Below, one piece after another: positions 35,059 through 46,415 of a DNA stretch of 64,000 bases. Source of the stretch: Cryptomeria japonica (taxonomy: Eukaryota > Streptophyta > Pinopsida > Cupressales > Cupressaceae); the NCBI RefSeq assembly GCF_030272615.1, contig NC_081412.1, forward strand, positions 342,237,870 to 342,301,869, given 5' to 3'. Positions within the stretch are counted from its first letter, which is position 1; the number at the start of each line of letters is the position of its first letter. A program made the position numbers and the translations under genes. The notes under the pieces were generated by a model, which worked only from the letters and a program-made list of their open reading frames with translations, did no database searches and was not told where the DNA came from.

Positions 35059-37176
35059 TTGATGATAGAGGATGATATGTCCTTTCCTAGTATTACTCTG
35101 CCTACTAGAACATCAATGCTTACCCCTTGTCTCTCTCCTAAAATTGATTTAATCCGTGATAAGATTTTAGTGCAAGAGAAGACTATCGATAATTCTTCCA
35201 ACACTTTTGTTCATTCCTCTAAACTATCCTCAATCAATTTGATACATGTGAATGAAACACCTAACAAACCTCTCTTCACTGTCCAAGGTGCTTGTCCTTC
35301 TCAAAATTATCAACCTTTAAATAAGCCTATCTTAGTGGTTCAAGGTGGTTATGCTAATGATTCTTTTTGCACTCCTAAGAAACCTATTATTACTGTGCAA
35401 GGAGGTTATTCTAAGAGCCCTTATGAGTATGCTAAGCAACTGACTAGAGAGACTTATCATGCGGTTGCTCATACCTATAACACAAGAAATAATAGGCAAC
35501 CTAATCCTCCTCCAGTTATCCCAACTTCACTTCCTCCTTCCCAACATATTCTTCCTCAAGCTCCTCTTATTTCACAAATGCTCGGTAAGGAATATGATCT
35601 CATAGAACAACTTAAAGCTACCCCTGCTAAGATATCCCTTTGGGATTTGATCCAAACTTCTTCCGCTCATCATGGAATGTTATAAGATGCCTTGAAAGAT
35701 TTGAATGTTCCTCCACCTAATACATCTAGTAATATAGTGTCTTTGGTTAACTCTGTGATGAATCCTAAAGCTCAAATTGTGTTTACTCAAGATGAGTTGC
35801 CTACTAGTGAAATTCAACATCAATATGATCCCTTGATGATTGTGGTTATCATAAATGACACTGCTATAAGATGAACACTGGTAGATAATGGTTCTGGCCT
35901 TAATGTGTGTAGCATTAATCTATTGCATAAGATGAATGTGGATACATCCCTTATTGAGCCTGACTCTCGTCCCATTCGAGGCTTTGATAATGTGGCTAAG
36001 ACTTCATTAGGTATTATCACCTTACCCATCACAGTGGGACATGTTACTTTGCCTACTCCTATCCATGTTATGTCGGGAAATCTAACATACAACTTGTTAT
36101 TAGGGAGACCTTGGATTCACAGTATGCAAGCTGTCCCCTCTACATTGCATAAACAAGTTAAATTCATTTATAATAATAAGACATATACCTTGATAGGTGA
36201 TACTAATTTTCAAGCTTGTTTGCAAACATCTACTTCCAAAGGGAGTTCTTCCAAGCCTTCCTCTTCTAGTGATGACTCGTTAAACAAGATACCTATGGAT
36301 GAATCATCACCCTCTGATAATCAAAATTCTTTAGATGAGTCTGAAGTTCCTGAAGAAGGTTCTTCTCAACTTGAATCTACACATGAAAAGGCTTTTGATC
36401 CTGAGAAGGTTCTCGTAGAAGACGATTGGGGATCTCTTGATTTCAATCCCACCTTTGTAGGTGAGTATAGGGTTCCTCCTAGAGAGCTTAAAGTTAAAAA
36501 GAAGGAAGAAACTAGAGATCAATCAATCTTACCTGAACCTATGAGCAATAATTTTGTGGCCGCTTCTCAAACTTCTTCTCCTCACACCTCTAATTCTGAA
36601 GAATTTGATTCTTTGTCTTATGAAAAACTACCTTCTCTTTCTGAAATGGCTAATCGTTATGGTCGTGGTTTTCACATTCTGGCTAAGAGTGGCTATAGTG
36701 GAAATGGTTGTGGCACAAATGAACAAGGAATTAAAGTTCCTTTAGAACATAACTTGCATGAATATTCATTTGGACTTGGATATAATCTTTCTAAGCCCAC
36801 CAAAGCATCTAAAAGACCATCTCTCAATGTGAATGCTATATTTAGTAGTGATGATGATCTCACTTCAACTAAATCATCTTCTACTTCTATCAACTCTCAT
36901 TCCCCTCATAAGGAAATCTCGGCGATGAACAAATCTCTTTATGACTCCCCTCAAATTTCTAAATCCACTTATGAATCTTTATCTCCTATTCATCATAAAG
37001 TCTTTTCCTCTAGGGATAAGGCTCTAATAAATTACACTCATCCCTTTTCTAAGATTTCTTGTGACTTTTCTTCTTCAATTTTTATCATTTCATACATGTT
37101 TTTGATCTCACTTATAGTTGAGCATTCAACATGTCATATTCAAATACCTCATTCAATCTATCATGTCTTTAAATAA
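35059..37176 (+). pseudogene. L1 gag-pro linker, retropepsin and G-patch (pro region)
   Basis: One frame runs through two stops (TAA 35683-35685, TGA 35872-35874). The order is: end of the acidic repeats; YDLIEQLKATPAKISLWDL (about 35594-35650), the linker typical of plant Ty3/gypsy polyproteins; an aspartic protease with LVDNGSGLNV (35878-35907), where the usual DTG or DGG is DNG; and the C-terminal signature LLGRPWIHSMQAVPSTLHK (about 36094-36150). Further on comes a glycine-rich motif, GYSGNGCGTNEQGIKVP (about 36690-36740), within a 36660-36800 segment that fits a degenerate G-patch. The protease cleaves retroelement polyproteins. A G-patch after the protease is known from some retroviruses and is suggested in some plant elements. 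Both stops can be explained by C-to-T change in Gln and Arg codons. Confidence 0.82.
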
Positions 37177-39068
37177 CATTAATGGCTATTATGTTGCTCA
37201 TCATTATGTGACATTGGTAGCTCATTTACTGGGGGCTCATTGTCATTCATGATGGTACAATTTCAAGTGCAATCATATTTTTTGAAGCAACATAATAGCC
37301 TAATTTTTCTATGTTATCTCTTGTTCCTATGGGGACAAGAGTGATTTCATACATCTCTTCCTTTTATGGTTAAAATTTCCCTTTGGGGTAATAGTGTGGA
37401 AATATTGATCATTTTTTTCTTTAGAATCCTCTTTTCCTAGATATGGGAGAAGATGTGTATTCTCTTTCTTATCCTAACCACTTCTTGTGAGGAGCATTTT
37501 ACATACACTAATGTCTTGCTTGCATGAACTCATGTGAGTATTTAGTACATTTTTCTTATGTCTAAATCTCTCCCTAGAAGATTGTGTAAGTCCTTCTCAT
37601 TATCCTTATCCTTGGGAGGCAATGATCTTTCCTTATTTTTATCTAAGGATCCACTTTTTCCTATTTCGTGGATGGTGTGAACTTTATTACTTGATGTTAT
37701 TCCTTGTATGCATTTGTTGTTTGTTCAAGGATTCTCTCTTACACGAAGTGTAAGTCCTTGATTACAACCTCTTTTGCACTTGGTAAAATACATCCATAAT
37801 GAATTCACTCTCCCAATTGGGTTAAAAAGAGCATCATCCTTCATTAAGAATCACTTTCACCTCGCAAAAGGAGGAAGTATTGCATTCTTATTCTCTTCTT
37901 TGTCTTATTCTAGAAAATGTTATATTTGTCTAAGACAATTCCTCTTGGGGATAGGTGTCTTTTGTACAAATATTTCTTCTCCTCTAAGGATCTCCTTTAC
38001 ACATACTACAGGATGTCCCTTTTCGACTATCTTATCCTTGCTTAAAGAGTGCAAAACTCTCTTGCTTGGATCTATGACATTGTTGCATTTTTGGGGTATC
38101 TTCTTTTGTGATGAAGGTAGGTATCCTTGTTCTACTTTGCTTATGACATAAACATTACACTTTTTGAGCAATGGGTCATTCTCGGAACCAGAGCACAAAC
38201 TCTTAGAGCGAGATGTCTCCATTTTTTTTCTTTTATGCAAGGTGATTATTCTCAGAACCAGAGCACAGACTCTTAGAGCGAGATGTCACGCTTTTGTACT
38301 ATACATATACAGGTTGTAGCATACTCGGGCATAGACTCCTATGAGGTGCTTCTAACCTCCCTTACACACACATGCACGAGGTTGAGTGGAACTAGCAGCA
38401 TAAGGCTAGACTTTCTCACTCTCCTCCCTTACATGGATCACCTAGACAGACTCTAGGGGCTAGTTTTCCATGTCCTTTGTCCCATGGATCACCTAGACAA
38501 GATCTAGGGGCGAGAAGTCCATGTTTTCTCTCTCACTATTCTTCTCATGGATCACCAATGTGTGTATTCATGGTTTTTTCCTTTCTTTTCTTCTCTTTGC
38601 ATTTTGTTTCCATTTACATCCTTCATCTTGTGTTAGAGAACTCTCAAATCCTCATACTCTTTGTTGTGTTGGAATTGAGATTTGGTCCTCTTTCTTACCA
38701 AATGATTCTCCATTAGTTTTTGATCTCATATCGAATCCTCTTGTGAGCATTTGTCATCAATATTCTTTAACAATTCAAAGTGGTAAACATGATACCCTGT
38801 TTCAACTCACTAAAATTAGCAAGCCGAAACAGGGGGGGGCATATAGCTACCCTCGAATTTTCATCACCTTCCTTAGTAAGAATTAGGTGATTTTGAGATC
38901 TAACGTGTGTTTTGTAGGGTGCAGTTCCTAACTGTGTACTGCAGATACCGTTGGGGGCTTCGTTCGACAGACTTATGGATATATCCTTTTTCAAATAATG
39001 TTTACTTTTCTATACTTTAGCTTGCATATGCACGTAGTGTTCATATGACCGCTAAAGTGGGGGCTAAA
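37177..39068 (+). other. L1 3' non-coding internal region and purine tract
   Basis: No conserved protein is visible, although L2 retains alignable sequence here (CTATTATGTTGCTC, TCATTCATGATGGTACAATTT). A 27-bp phrase (start GAGCACAAACTCTTAG) is repeated near 38190 and 38262, and ATGGATCACCTAGACA near 38433 and 38482. It ends with GCTAAAGTGGGGGCTAAA just before the 3' LTR. Confidence 0.7.
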
Positions 39069-40760
39069 TGTAGCGTCGTAAATTCTACGCACTTGCTAGG
39101 GTGGTACAATTTCACACCTAGTTTAGCACCCGCCTTGGTGCATTTTGCATTCTGCATTGCATTTCCCCTTTAGCACTTAATTAATCAAATTAATTAGGTC
39201 TAAGGTCCTATTTCATCATCTCCCATATCATAAAGTTGGGCCCTTTCATTAAAGTGTGCCCCTTTCATTTTATTCTTCCAATACATTATTTAATCAAAAA
39301 CCCTAATTAGGTCCTATTTTGAACTTGGGGGCTTGATTTCGGGGGTCAAAAAATCTTGAAATCACCTGTAACTTCAGGATTCTCTCTAAAATCATCATAT
39401 CCGACGGCCTTGAAAATTTGGTGAAAAGTTGTCGGGACCATGGCGCCCGGAGAGGACCATGGCACCCGGTGTGCACATGGTCCTGGACATTTTTCCCAAA
39501 ATTTTAGGAGCACGATCCAATCATAAAATAAAGCTTAACCCCAAGAAATTGGTGGGATATTCAATCTCTAGGTCGGCCAAAAGTTGGAATTAAGACCTAG
39601 GGTTTCATATATAAGAGCTCTCTTTCTTCATTTGAAAGGATCCAGATTTTTGGTTTCAAGGGCCTTCTATGCAGCAAAAGAGCAGATCTTTGAAGACTTC
39701 AACAACATTCAACATCCATCCATCAAGCATTCATCAAATTCATTCATCCATTTAGGGCTTTGAAGACATTGAAGAGCAATAAGGGATCACCGACTGAAGA
39801 TTGGCTTGTACCCCTCCCTTGGGGTTGGGTATGATTTCATGTTGTTTTCATGTCTTTGCATAAGCCTCATTATATCATTTGTATTCATGCTTTAGATCAC
39901 TTGGCATCTTGATTTGGAGCATTTACATTGTCATTTACAAGCAATTAGGGTTTACTTTCTAGGTTGCTCTAGTTTGCTTACTTGCATTTTAGATCTTGCA
40001 CACACACAAGGTCTGCACACACATTACTTTTACAATACAACTTGGCTATTCGTGGAGGTGGAAATCACCGAAGTGGGGGTTTGAATAAGGCAAAACCCTA
40101 TATAGCCACCCTCCATACCCTTTTCAAATATAAGTGCAGGTTTCGGGACTCGAACGACGCCGCAGGTTGCAGATCCGGGAGAAGCAGACTGAGACCGAAC
40201 TTCACACCAAATTGCAGAGCAAAAGACCAGGACAGGGGCGTGGGGTGCCCTGGTCCTACTAGGATAGGGGCGCTGGGCGCCCTGGTCCCTGGGACAGGGG
40301 CGCTGGGTGCCCTAGTCCTCCTGACAGATAGCAGTTTTCAGCATTTTTGACAGCTTTCCAGGTTGCAAAACAGCAGTTTCTGGAGCAGTTTCAGGTGCAG
40401 AATCAGGATAGTGGCGCCCGCGCCCCCGTCCTGAACATTTTCATTCATATTTTAACACCGGGTATGGATTTGCATTCTTGTCTTGTCCTTGTGTTTACAT
40501 CTTTCCATTGTTCAAGTTCAATTCTGCAATCTTGTTATTAGTTCATACTTGCACTTTGGGGTTAGGGATTGAACTTGCATCATTTTATCTTTCAATTGCA
40601 ACAAAGGAATAGAAATCCTAATAGGTAGCCCGTGGCTCTCTCTTCCACAAAAAGAAGTAGCCAATTGTGTGATACCTCTAGGCTCTTTTGTATTCCACAA
40701 GTGTGTGGTTGAAAGTGAGATTAGGGCATGTTTGCTTAGTGTCACTTTTTCCCCCACACA
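39069..40760 (+). repeat. L1 3' LTR, 1692 bp
   Basis: Nearly identical to the 5' LTR, with the same TATA region (about 39608-39615), the same GC-rich minisatellite (about 40226-40325) and CCCCCACACA end. The 29-bp length difference comes mainly from two short internal duplications. Confidence 0.95.
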
Positions 40761-40765
40761 TTAAT

Positions 40766-41282
40766 GTCGAAAGTAACTTGCATCTGAGATTGCTCTTCCA
40801 GTTTTATGCATGACTTTGTGACTAGGATAAGGCACTGGTCTTTTGATATGTTGAAAGATTGTCAGAACAACGATTTTAAAATCAAATCAGAATATCTTTT
40901 TATTTGTGTTCTATGGTAGTGTTCCACCTATCTCAAGCTCAAATGTAGTTGAGAGTCAATGTGAATATAGCTAGTTTGCAGGACTTTCCTTATTGTTGAG
41001 CTATGTCTGAGATTTTAGCTTTAATGGTGATGTTGTGTGTGAGTTATAGACTATAATTGAAGTGCATCACAGGTAAACCTACCTAGGCCTTGCATAGCCT
41101 GTAGAGAAGAAGGATTAATATCCTTGTTAAGTTGGTCTAGTTAGTCTTTTGAAATCATAGTTGAGGTTAGCTACCTTTCAAAATTTGGTTGCAGATTATA
41201 CTGGTTGTTGTTTTTGTTGTTCGGCATAAAAAGGAACCAACATGTAGGACACTTACAACTAATATGTGATGTGTTTGCTATA
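40766..41282. other. Stretch between L1 and the hAT right end
   Basis: This is the right-hand continuation of the sequence L1 entered. No gene, tandem repeat or LTR is recognised. Confidence 0.5.
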
Positions 41283-41733
41283 TTAGTTTTTTTCTCCAAT
41301 TGGTAATGGAAGATTCGCCTTAATTATTCTACAATTTCTATGTGATTGAAAAAACATTCGCCAATGTAATTATTATGTTCCCCCAAAATTAATGAATGAT
41401 TCGCCTTAATTTTTCTACAATTTTCATGCAATATGAAAAAAATCACCAATGTAATTATTATTTTTTCCCCAAAATAATGAAATATTCACCTTAATTTTTC
41501 AAAAAAAAGCACGCAAAAGAAAAAATTCGCAAAAAAGAATAATTTTTTTCCCAAAAAGATTGAAAATTTTGCCTTAATTTTTCATACAATTCTTACGCAA
41601 TTGAGAAAAATTTGCCAACGGAATTTAATATTTTTCCACTATTAAAAAAAATGCCAAGAAAATTATTAATATTTTCCCCCAAAATATTGAAAGATTTGCC
41701 CAGATTTTACACCTTTACCCAGGGGAGGTTTCT
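41283..41733. repeat. hAT right subterminal array, about 85-bp degenerate units
   Basis: Five to six units repeat the pattern CCCCAAAATnATGAA, ATTCGCCTTAATTTTTC, GCAATTGAAAAA and ATTCGCCAATGTAATTATT. Each has one or two GCC(A/T)-type motifs. It abuts the inverted repeat end at 41747 and mirrors the GCCAA-rich left end. Confidence 0.75.
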
Positions 41734-41755
41734 TAAAGTTATCCCTGTTTGGGCC

Positions 41756-42645
41756 CCTCACCTTATTCTTTATCATCCCTATGCCTAATTGGGATACATG
41801 TATGCTTGTATCATGCAATAATGGCCTTTATATCATATTTCACCTTGCTGAGACCCTTAATCCTAACCCAAAATAGGGTAGGACTAGGGAGTAGTCACCT
41901 TGGTCCTCACTGGGACCAGGGAGTAGCACCTTGGTCCTCACTAAATTGGTTCCGCTTTAAAACCCATTTTAGCATTTCAAATTTAGGCAGGATCCCCCTC
42001 TCCATGTCAGCTCATGTTGGAAAATTAGCCAATTTTTCCAACGAGCAAGTATATAAAGAGGTCTTCCCCTCTCATTTGGAGATACATTCATGATATATGG
42101 TGAAATCGGGAGCACAACATTCAAGCAATCAAGCATTCAAATATTGAAGTATTCATGAAGCATTTCTAGAGGTCTTCAAGTCTGCATATTCTTCATCCAT
42201 TAATTGTGGAGCAAGTTTACATCATTCATTTGCAAGCATGTGTGTGTGTTAGGGTTTTGTCATGTTCATGGCATTTCATACATATGTGATTACATTCAAG
42301 AAGTAAAGCATCCTTATCAGTCATTGTAGATCTAAGGTATACCTTTCCATCATTTATTTCAAGTATTTTCAATATTTCATTCAAGGTTAATTCCTAAACT
42401 GGGGTTAGGATCAGGTCTGAATGTATATACTTCTCAAATCCAAGTGCATGCAAAATCTCACGTCTGTGGCTCACCGTTTTCCACATTAGTAATTCAATCC
42501 ATTTAGTATTTAGTCCTTATTTGATTTGTGACTGAATCTAGTGGATTTTCTTCCCTCTTTTGAATGTAATAGTCCCAAGTGAAAATTGATTTAGTGGTTT
42601 CTCACTTCTATGTTGCAAAACCCTAAGTCAATTTTCCACATTACA
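41756..42645 (+). repeat. L2 5' LTR, main part
   Basis: From CCTCACC onward it aligns with the 3' LTR. It shares TATGCCTAA(T/C)TGGGA, AATAATGGCCTTTATATCA, CATTTTAGCATTTCAAATTT and GAGCAAGTATATAAAGAGG. TATATAAAG (42050-42058) is the likely promoter. It ends TTTTCCACATTACA, followed by TTT and the primer site at 42649. Its first 49 bases are at 3404-3452. Confidence 0.85.
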
Positions 42646-42648
42646 TTT

Positions 42649-43050
42649 TGGTGAACCCGACTCCCTACACCTTTAATTGTGATTTATGTTCTCAAATTTT
42701 GAGTGTTTAAGAAATAGAAAATTCAATTTTTCATTTACAAGTTTGATTTCCTTGCAAATATTAAAAATTTAGAGCTTAATTTCACTAAAACCCTAATTTT
42801 TAAATTCAAAATTGAGCTTGTGAATTACCTAATTTGGATTAATTATTTCAGATCTAAGTGTTTTTAAGTTTCAAAATTCAAATTTTCATCTACAATTTTA
42901 ATTTCAAATTCAAATTTTAAAATTAAGTGGTTAATTTCAAAAATCGTAATTTTAAAAAAATTTAAAATCAAGCTTATGGGTTGTTTAAATTTTGAATTTA
43001 TCATTTTAGATCTGCCTCAAATTCAAAATTGCAATCTTGGATCAAATTTA
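42649..43050 (+). other. L2 primer-binding site and 5' leader
   Basis: TGGTGAACCCGACTCC is followed by a leader that aligns with L1's (GTGATTTATGTTCTCAAATTT, AACCCTAATTTTTAAATTC). It breaks into successive AT-rich leader-like repeats that continue after LTR B (44241-44800), as if the leader had been amplified. Confidence 0.7.
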
Positions 43051-44240
43051 TGTTAGGCCCAATATGGAAAGCTAATGTACTGAGAGGGGAGGGGTGAATC
43101 AGTACTCCAAAACTTTTCTTCAACAATAACTTTATTGTTATGCATAAACCGAATAGTGCAGTAACATAATATAAAGCTAAAACAAATAGATAACAATCAT
43201 ACATGATTCACTCCATAACACATATATTTTGGTTATGCAGAAACACTTGGTTAGAGAGAAAAACTGCGGTGGGGATGGCACCCACAACTTCACTACTGCA
43301 ATAATAAAGGTTGCTCAGTTAGAGCTACATGTTTAGCTATTTCTGATAGCTTACCCTGTTAGGAGTATCAAGATCTGTTAGATCTACCTTGCTAAAGGAT
43401 TTTACAACACTTAAACTAAATGCTGCACCTGGTTAAAGGCTTTACAATTTATAGACTTGATTAGATTCTTTTACCCTGTTAAAGGTTTCTCTTACTACTT
43501 CAAAAAATTACAATAAAATCATTATAAATATCTGTAACTTTAAATCTGGAATGTTATAGCAGATTCTATGTGCTCAGAATAGATTACCTTGCTTATAGCA
43601 TACCTCGGTAACCCATATAGTAACTCGGTAAACCCTTCTGTTTACTCTATTCTTTGACTGTTCTCTGAAATCCTTCTCGGTGACCTTTGTGTCTCTGTAA
43701 CAGTCATAACACTTAGTGCTTTCACATGTCTTGCTTCATATATCTCTATCTCTTGCTTTCTGTCATGCTACATGTATATTTCTGATCTTAATCCATGTTG
43801 TATAAATAGATCTCTTATGTCGGTGATCCATTCATTGCTTTGATCTTACAAACATGTTTTATCGAATGAATAACCATGCAAAATATTTCATTGGTTAGAT
43901 GACCTCAAAATCATACACAATCTTTAAGTGCAATTTCCAATGTGATAACGGTTAGATGTTCCTCGATCTTGTAACACGTTTTCATATGTATGTCGAGGTT
44001 CAATGAATCTGGTAACATGTTTCACTCAGTGTATATCAACTCGGTGTGTCATCTTTGTTGTTCGGTAGACATGAAATGATACTCGGTAGACAGCTCAGTG
44101 CATACTGCGCTCTAAGACTACTTTCTTCTATAACCGACTAGACTGTGCATACCGACTGAATATCTCGGTAGAGATAACCGACTAGAGTATATAGAATAAC
44201 TTTGAACATAAAACTAATGGCAACTTGATAAGTAGTAACA
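43051..44240 (-). mobile_element. Solo LTR B of the copia-type family, 1.19 kb
   Basis: On the plus strand it runs TGTTAGGCCC to AGTAGTAACA. GAGAGGGGAGGGGTGAAT near the left end matches the G/C-rich end of A, C and D. The flanks ATTTA (43046-43050) and ATTTC (44241-44245) agree at 4 of 5 bases, a plausible decayed duplication. L2 leader sequence continues on both sides. CTCGGTA motifs recur inside. Confidence 0.72.
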
Positions 44241-44866
44241 ATTTCAAATTTAAATTTTAAAATTAAGTGGTTAATTAAAAGAGCCTTAATTTTTAAATTT
44301 AAATTAACCTTGTGGGTTGCCCAATTTTGGATTAATCATTTCAATTTCAACCTTAGATCTAATTTTAAATTTAATTTTAAAATTAAAAGGTTCTTTTACA
44401 AAGCCCTAATTTTAAATTTAAATCTCTTGGGTAATTTTAAATTTCTAAATTCTAATCTCCTAGTGGGTAATTTTAAATTTAAATTAAGAGGTTATTTTAA
44501 CAAAGCCCTAATTTTAAATTTAAATTTTCTAGGGGGTTGCATAAATTTTCACAATTATTCTTTATCTTTTCAAGCCAATTTGCTTAAATAACTGAACAGT
44601 CAATTTTACAAAATTTTGCATCATTTAATTGTTTCAAAATTCAAAATTCAAAATTTTCCCTCCTAGATCTCATTTGAAATACATAAATTTAGTGTTTGAA
44701 TTCACAAAAACCCTAAAAAAAATTCTAAATTTAACTTGTGGATTTCATAATTCTTCAATTGTGTATTTCAAATCTAGTTCATTGCAAGTTTCCTTTTCTT
44801 AATTTGGAAAAATGTCAAATTTCTTTTTACAAGAAGAGGTTCTTAAGTTGAAAGGATTTCAGATAT
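44241..44866 (+). other. L2 leader, AT-rich repeated segments
   Basis: Segments like AAAGCCCTAATTTTAAATTT and AATTTTAAATTTAAATT recur several times at roughly 100-bp spacing. They match the L1 and L2 leader phrase AAACCCTAATTTTT. Open frames here are low-complexity. Confidence 0.6.
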
Positions 44867-46085
44867 ATGAAAATCCTCTTTTATGAGCCTTTCAATGATT
44901 CGTCTCCCAAAGTTTCTCTCCCTAAAGAGGACATATTCATGCAAGAAGTTATTTTTAACACTTCTCTCAATGATCTCCCTATTTGGGATGAGCCATTGGA
45001 GGATGGTGTGGATTATTCTCTTAATATGGCCTCCCCCATGAGGATACCTTAGTAAAAGAGGATGATATTATGGTAAAAGAAGTTGAAATGAGTGATAATT
45101 ATTTTGATAACACTTCACCTTCTATTCATTTCAATAACCTTCCCCTAGAGATGAAGCATTAATTACATATGATAGTCCCTTCCCTAATGTTTGTCTTAAT
45201 CACAAAGATACCTTAGAGAAAGAGGATGATCCCATTTCCCATCATTATAATGTTTCCAATGAGCTCTCTCTACCAAAAATGAAGAGCCTAATGAAGATAA
45301 AATCAATGCCATTCATATTACTGAGAAACCAAAAAATGTTCTTGATTATCATGTGGTGCCTTACACATATAATAATGAAGTGTTTTTTTTGGAACAGACA
45401 AAAACATACGAATTGAATCATAATATGCTTTTTTAGTTCCTACAATCCTCTCTCTAATTCAAACAAGTACATATCCTACTAAATAAGTTTCTAAAGAAGA
45501 ACTCTTGGAGGATGATTGGGGGTCCTTAGATTTCACACCTTTTTGTAGAAAATCTAAGATGCCTAAATTTGATACTCAAAATCCTTATCCTAACAAATGT
45601 TTATAATTTGATTTGGCCTCTTTAAACTTCAATCCAATTCCACCTAAGAGTAAACCCTCTCTTGATCCTACACTTGTTACAATGGACAAGTTCTAGGATG
45701 TGTGCAACAAAGTCTTGAAAGTCATGAGAAATCATACTTTTCTAGTGAAAAGCTAGGTTTCCAACCTCTTCCTTTGTCAACATCCACTTGTTTTTTGTCT
45801 AGTGAATCCACACCTTCTCATTTCCATATGGTATTACAACAAGAAAATGTTTCATTTGATCTTCTCCATGCATTTTCAATCTCTCTTCTATGGCCTAAAA
45901 GAAGAAGAAAATGTAGACAACATCTTGAAAATTCTTCTTTTTGAAAGTATCATCAAATTCATGGCCATTCTACTAATGAGTGTCAAGCTTTGAAATAAAA
46001 AATAAAACATTATATTGATACATATGTCATAAAAATAACATCTAACAATGAATGGCATATTTCTCATAATCATTTCAAATAACAT
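44867..46085 (+). pseudogene. L2 decayed coding remnants related to L1
   Basis: A fragment at 44867-45052 has LPIWDEPLEDGVDYSL, matching L1's acidic protein. A piece near 45497-45535 reads LLEDDWGSLDF, matching EDDWGSLDF in L1 downstream of the protease. Between them the protease region is missing or unrecognisable. At about 45948-46000 a short segment reads YHQIHGHSTNECQALK, resembling the degenerate zinc-knuckle phrase of plant Ty3/gypsy gag proteins. Frameshifts and stops are frequent throughout. Its neighbours are the L2 leader upstream and the SINE downstream. Confidence 0.65.
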
Positions 46086-46254
46086 TCAAGTCCCTATTAT
46101 GTTGCTCCTCACTATGTGACATTGTTAGCCTACCTATTGTGGGCTCATTTTCATTCATGGTGGTACAATTTTAAGTGCAATCATACTAAGTGAGAAACAT
46201 AATAATCTATTTAGTATTGTCTTTATGCTTGGGGGCAAGAATATTATCTTTCTT

Positions 46255-46397
46255 GTACAGCCTGAGTTGGCCTAATGGTGGAGAACTTGTGCTCTTAAAA
46301 GAGAGGTCACAAGTTCAAATCCCACAAGGGGGTAGGGTATCTACACCTCTCCCGGTGCAAGCCAGACTAAAAATCCTGCTATTAAACTATAAAAAAA
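46255..46397 (+). mobile_element. tRNA-derived SINE with 18-bp duplication
   Basis: The insert begins GTACAGCCTGAGTTGGCC. It has an A-box-like TGAGTTGGCCTAATGG and a B-box-like ACAAGTTCAAATCCC about 45 bp downstream, and ends in a poly-A run. AAGAATATTATCTTTCTT is repeated exactly at 46237-46254 and 46398-46415. Without it, L2 aligns with L1 (37330 region). Transcription would be by RNA polymerase III and mobility would require a LINE. Confidence 0.92.
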
Positions 46398-46415
46398 AAG
46401 AATATTATCTTTCTT

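Larger units (their letters stand above)
31965..40760 (+). mobile_element. L1: 8.8-kb LTR retrotransposon lacking pol, TTAAT duplication
   Basis: The 5' LTR is 31965-33627 and the 3' LTR 39069-40760. Both start TGTAGCGTCGTAAATT and end CCCCCACACA. TTAAT flanks the element at 31960-31964 and 40761-40765. The primer-binding site TGGTGAACCCGACGTG starts at 33631, three bases after the LTR, and the purine tract AAGTGGGGGCT (39055-39065) precedes the 3' LTR. The LTRs are nearly identical by eye, apart from small duplications in the 3' copy (a 19-bp repeat near 39453 and about 12 bp near 40380), so this is a recent insertion. Coding sequence (33965-37176) covers an acidic protein, linker, retropepsin and G-patch. 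The remaining 1.9 kb before the 3' LTR has no reverse transcriptase, RNase H or integrase, so the element would depend on another for mobility. Confidence 0.95.
3453..41747 (+). mobile_element. hAT-family DNA transposon, ends separated by nested insertions
   Basis: The left end reads CAGAGAAAACTTTA (3453-3466). The right end, reverse-complemented, reads CAGGGATAACTTTA (41747-41734), a terminal inverted repeat with the CAG start typical of hAT elements. The flanking 8 bp are TTTAGGCC (3445-3452) and TTTGGGCC (41748-41755), one mismatch, matching the 8-bp duplication hAT elements make. The intact 3' LTR of L2 reads ATTTAGGGCCCTCACC at the same place and so gives the approximate empty site. Both ends carry clusters of GCCAA/CGCC motifs. 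The transposase relic is at 4351-7054. Later insertions between about 7.1 and 41.2 kb explain the size. Confidence 0.82.
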
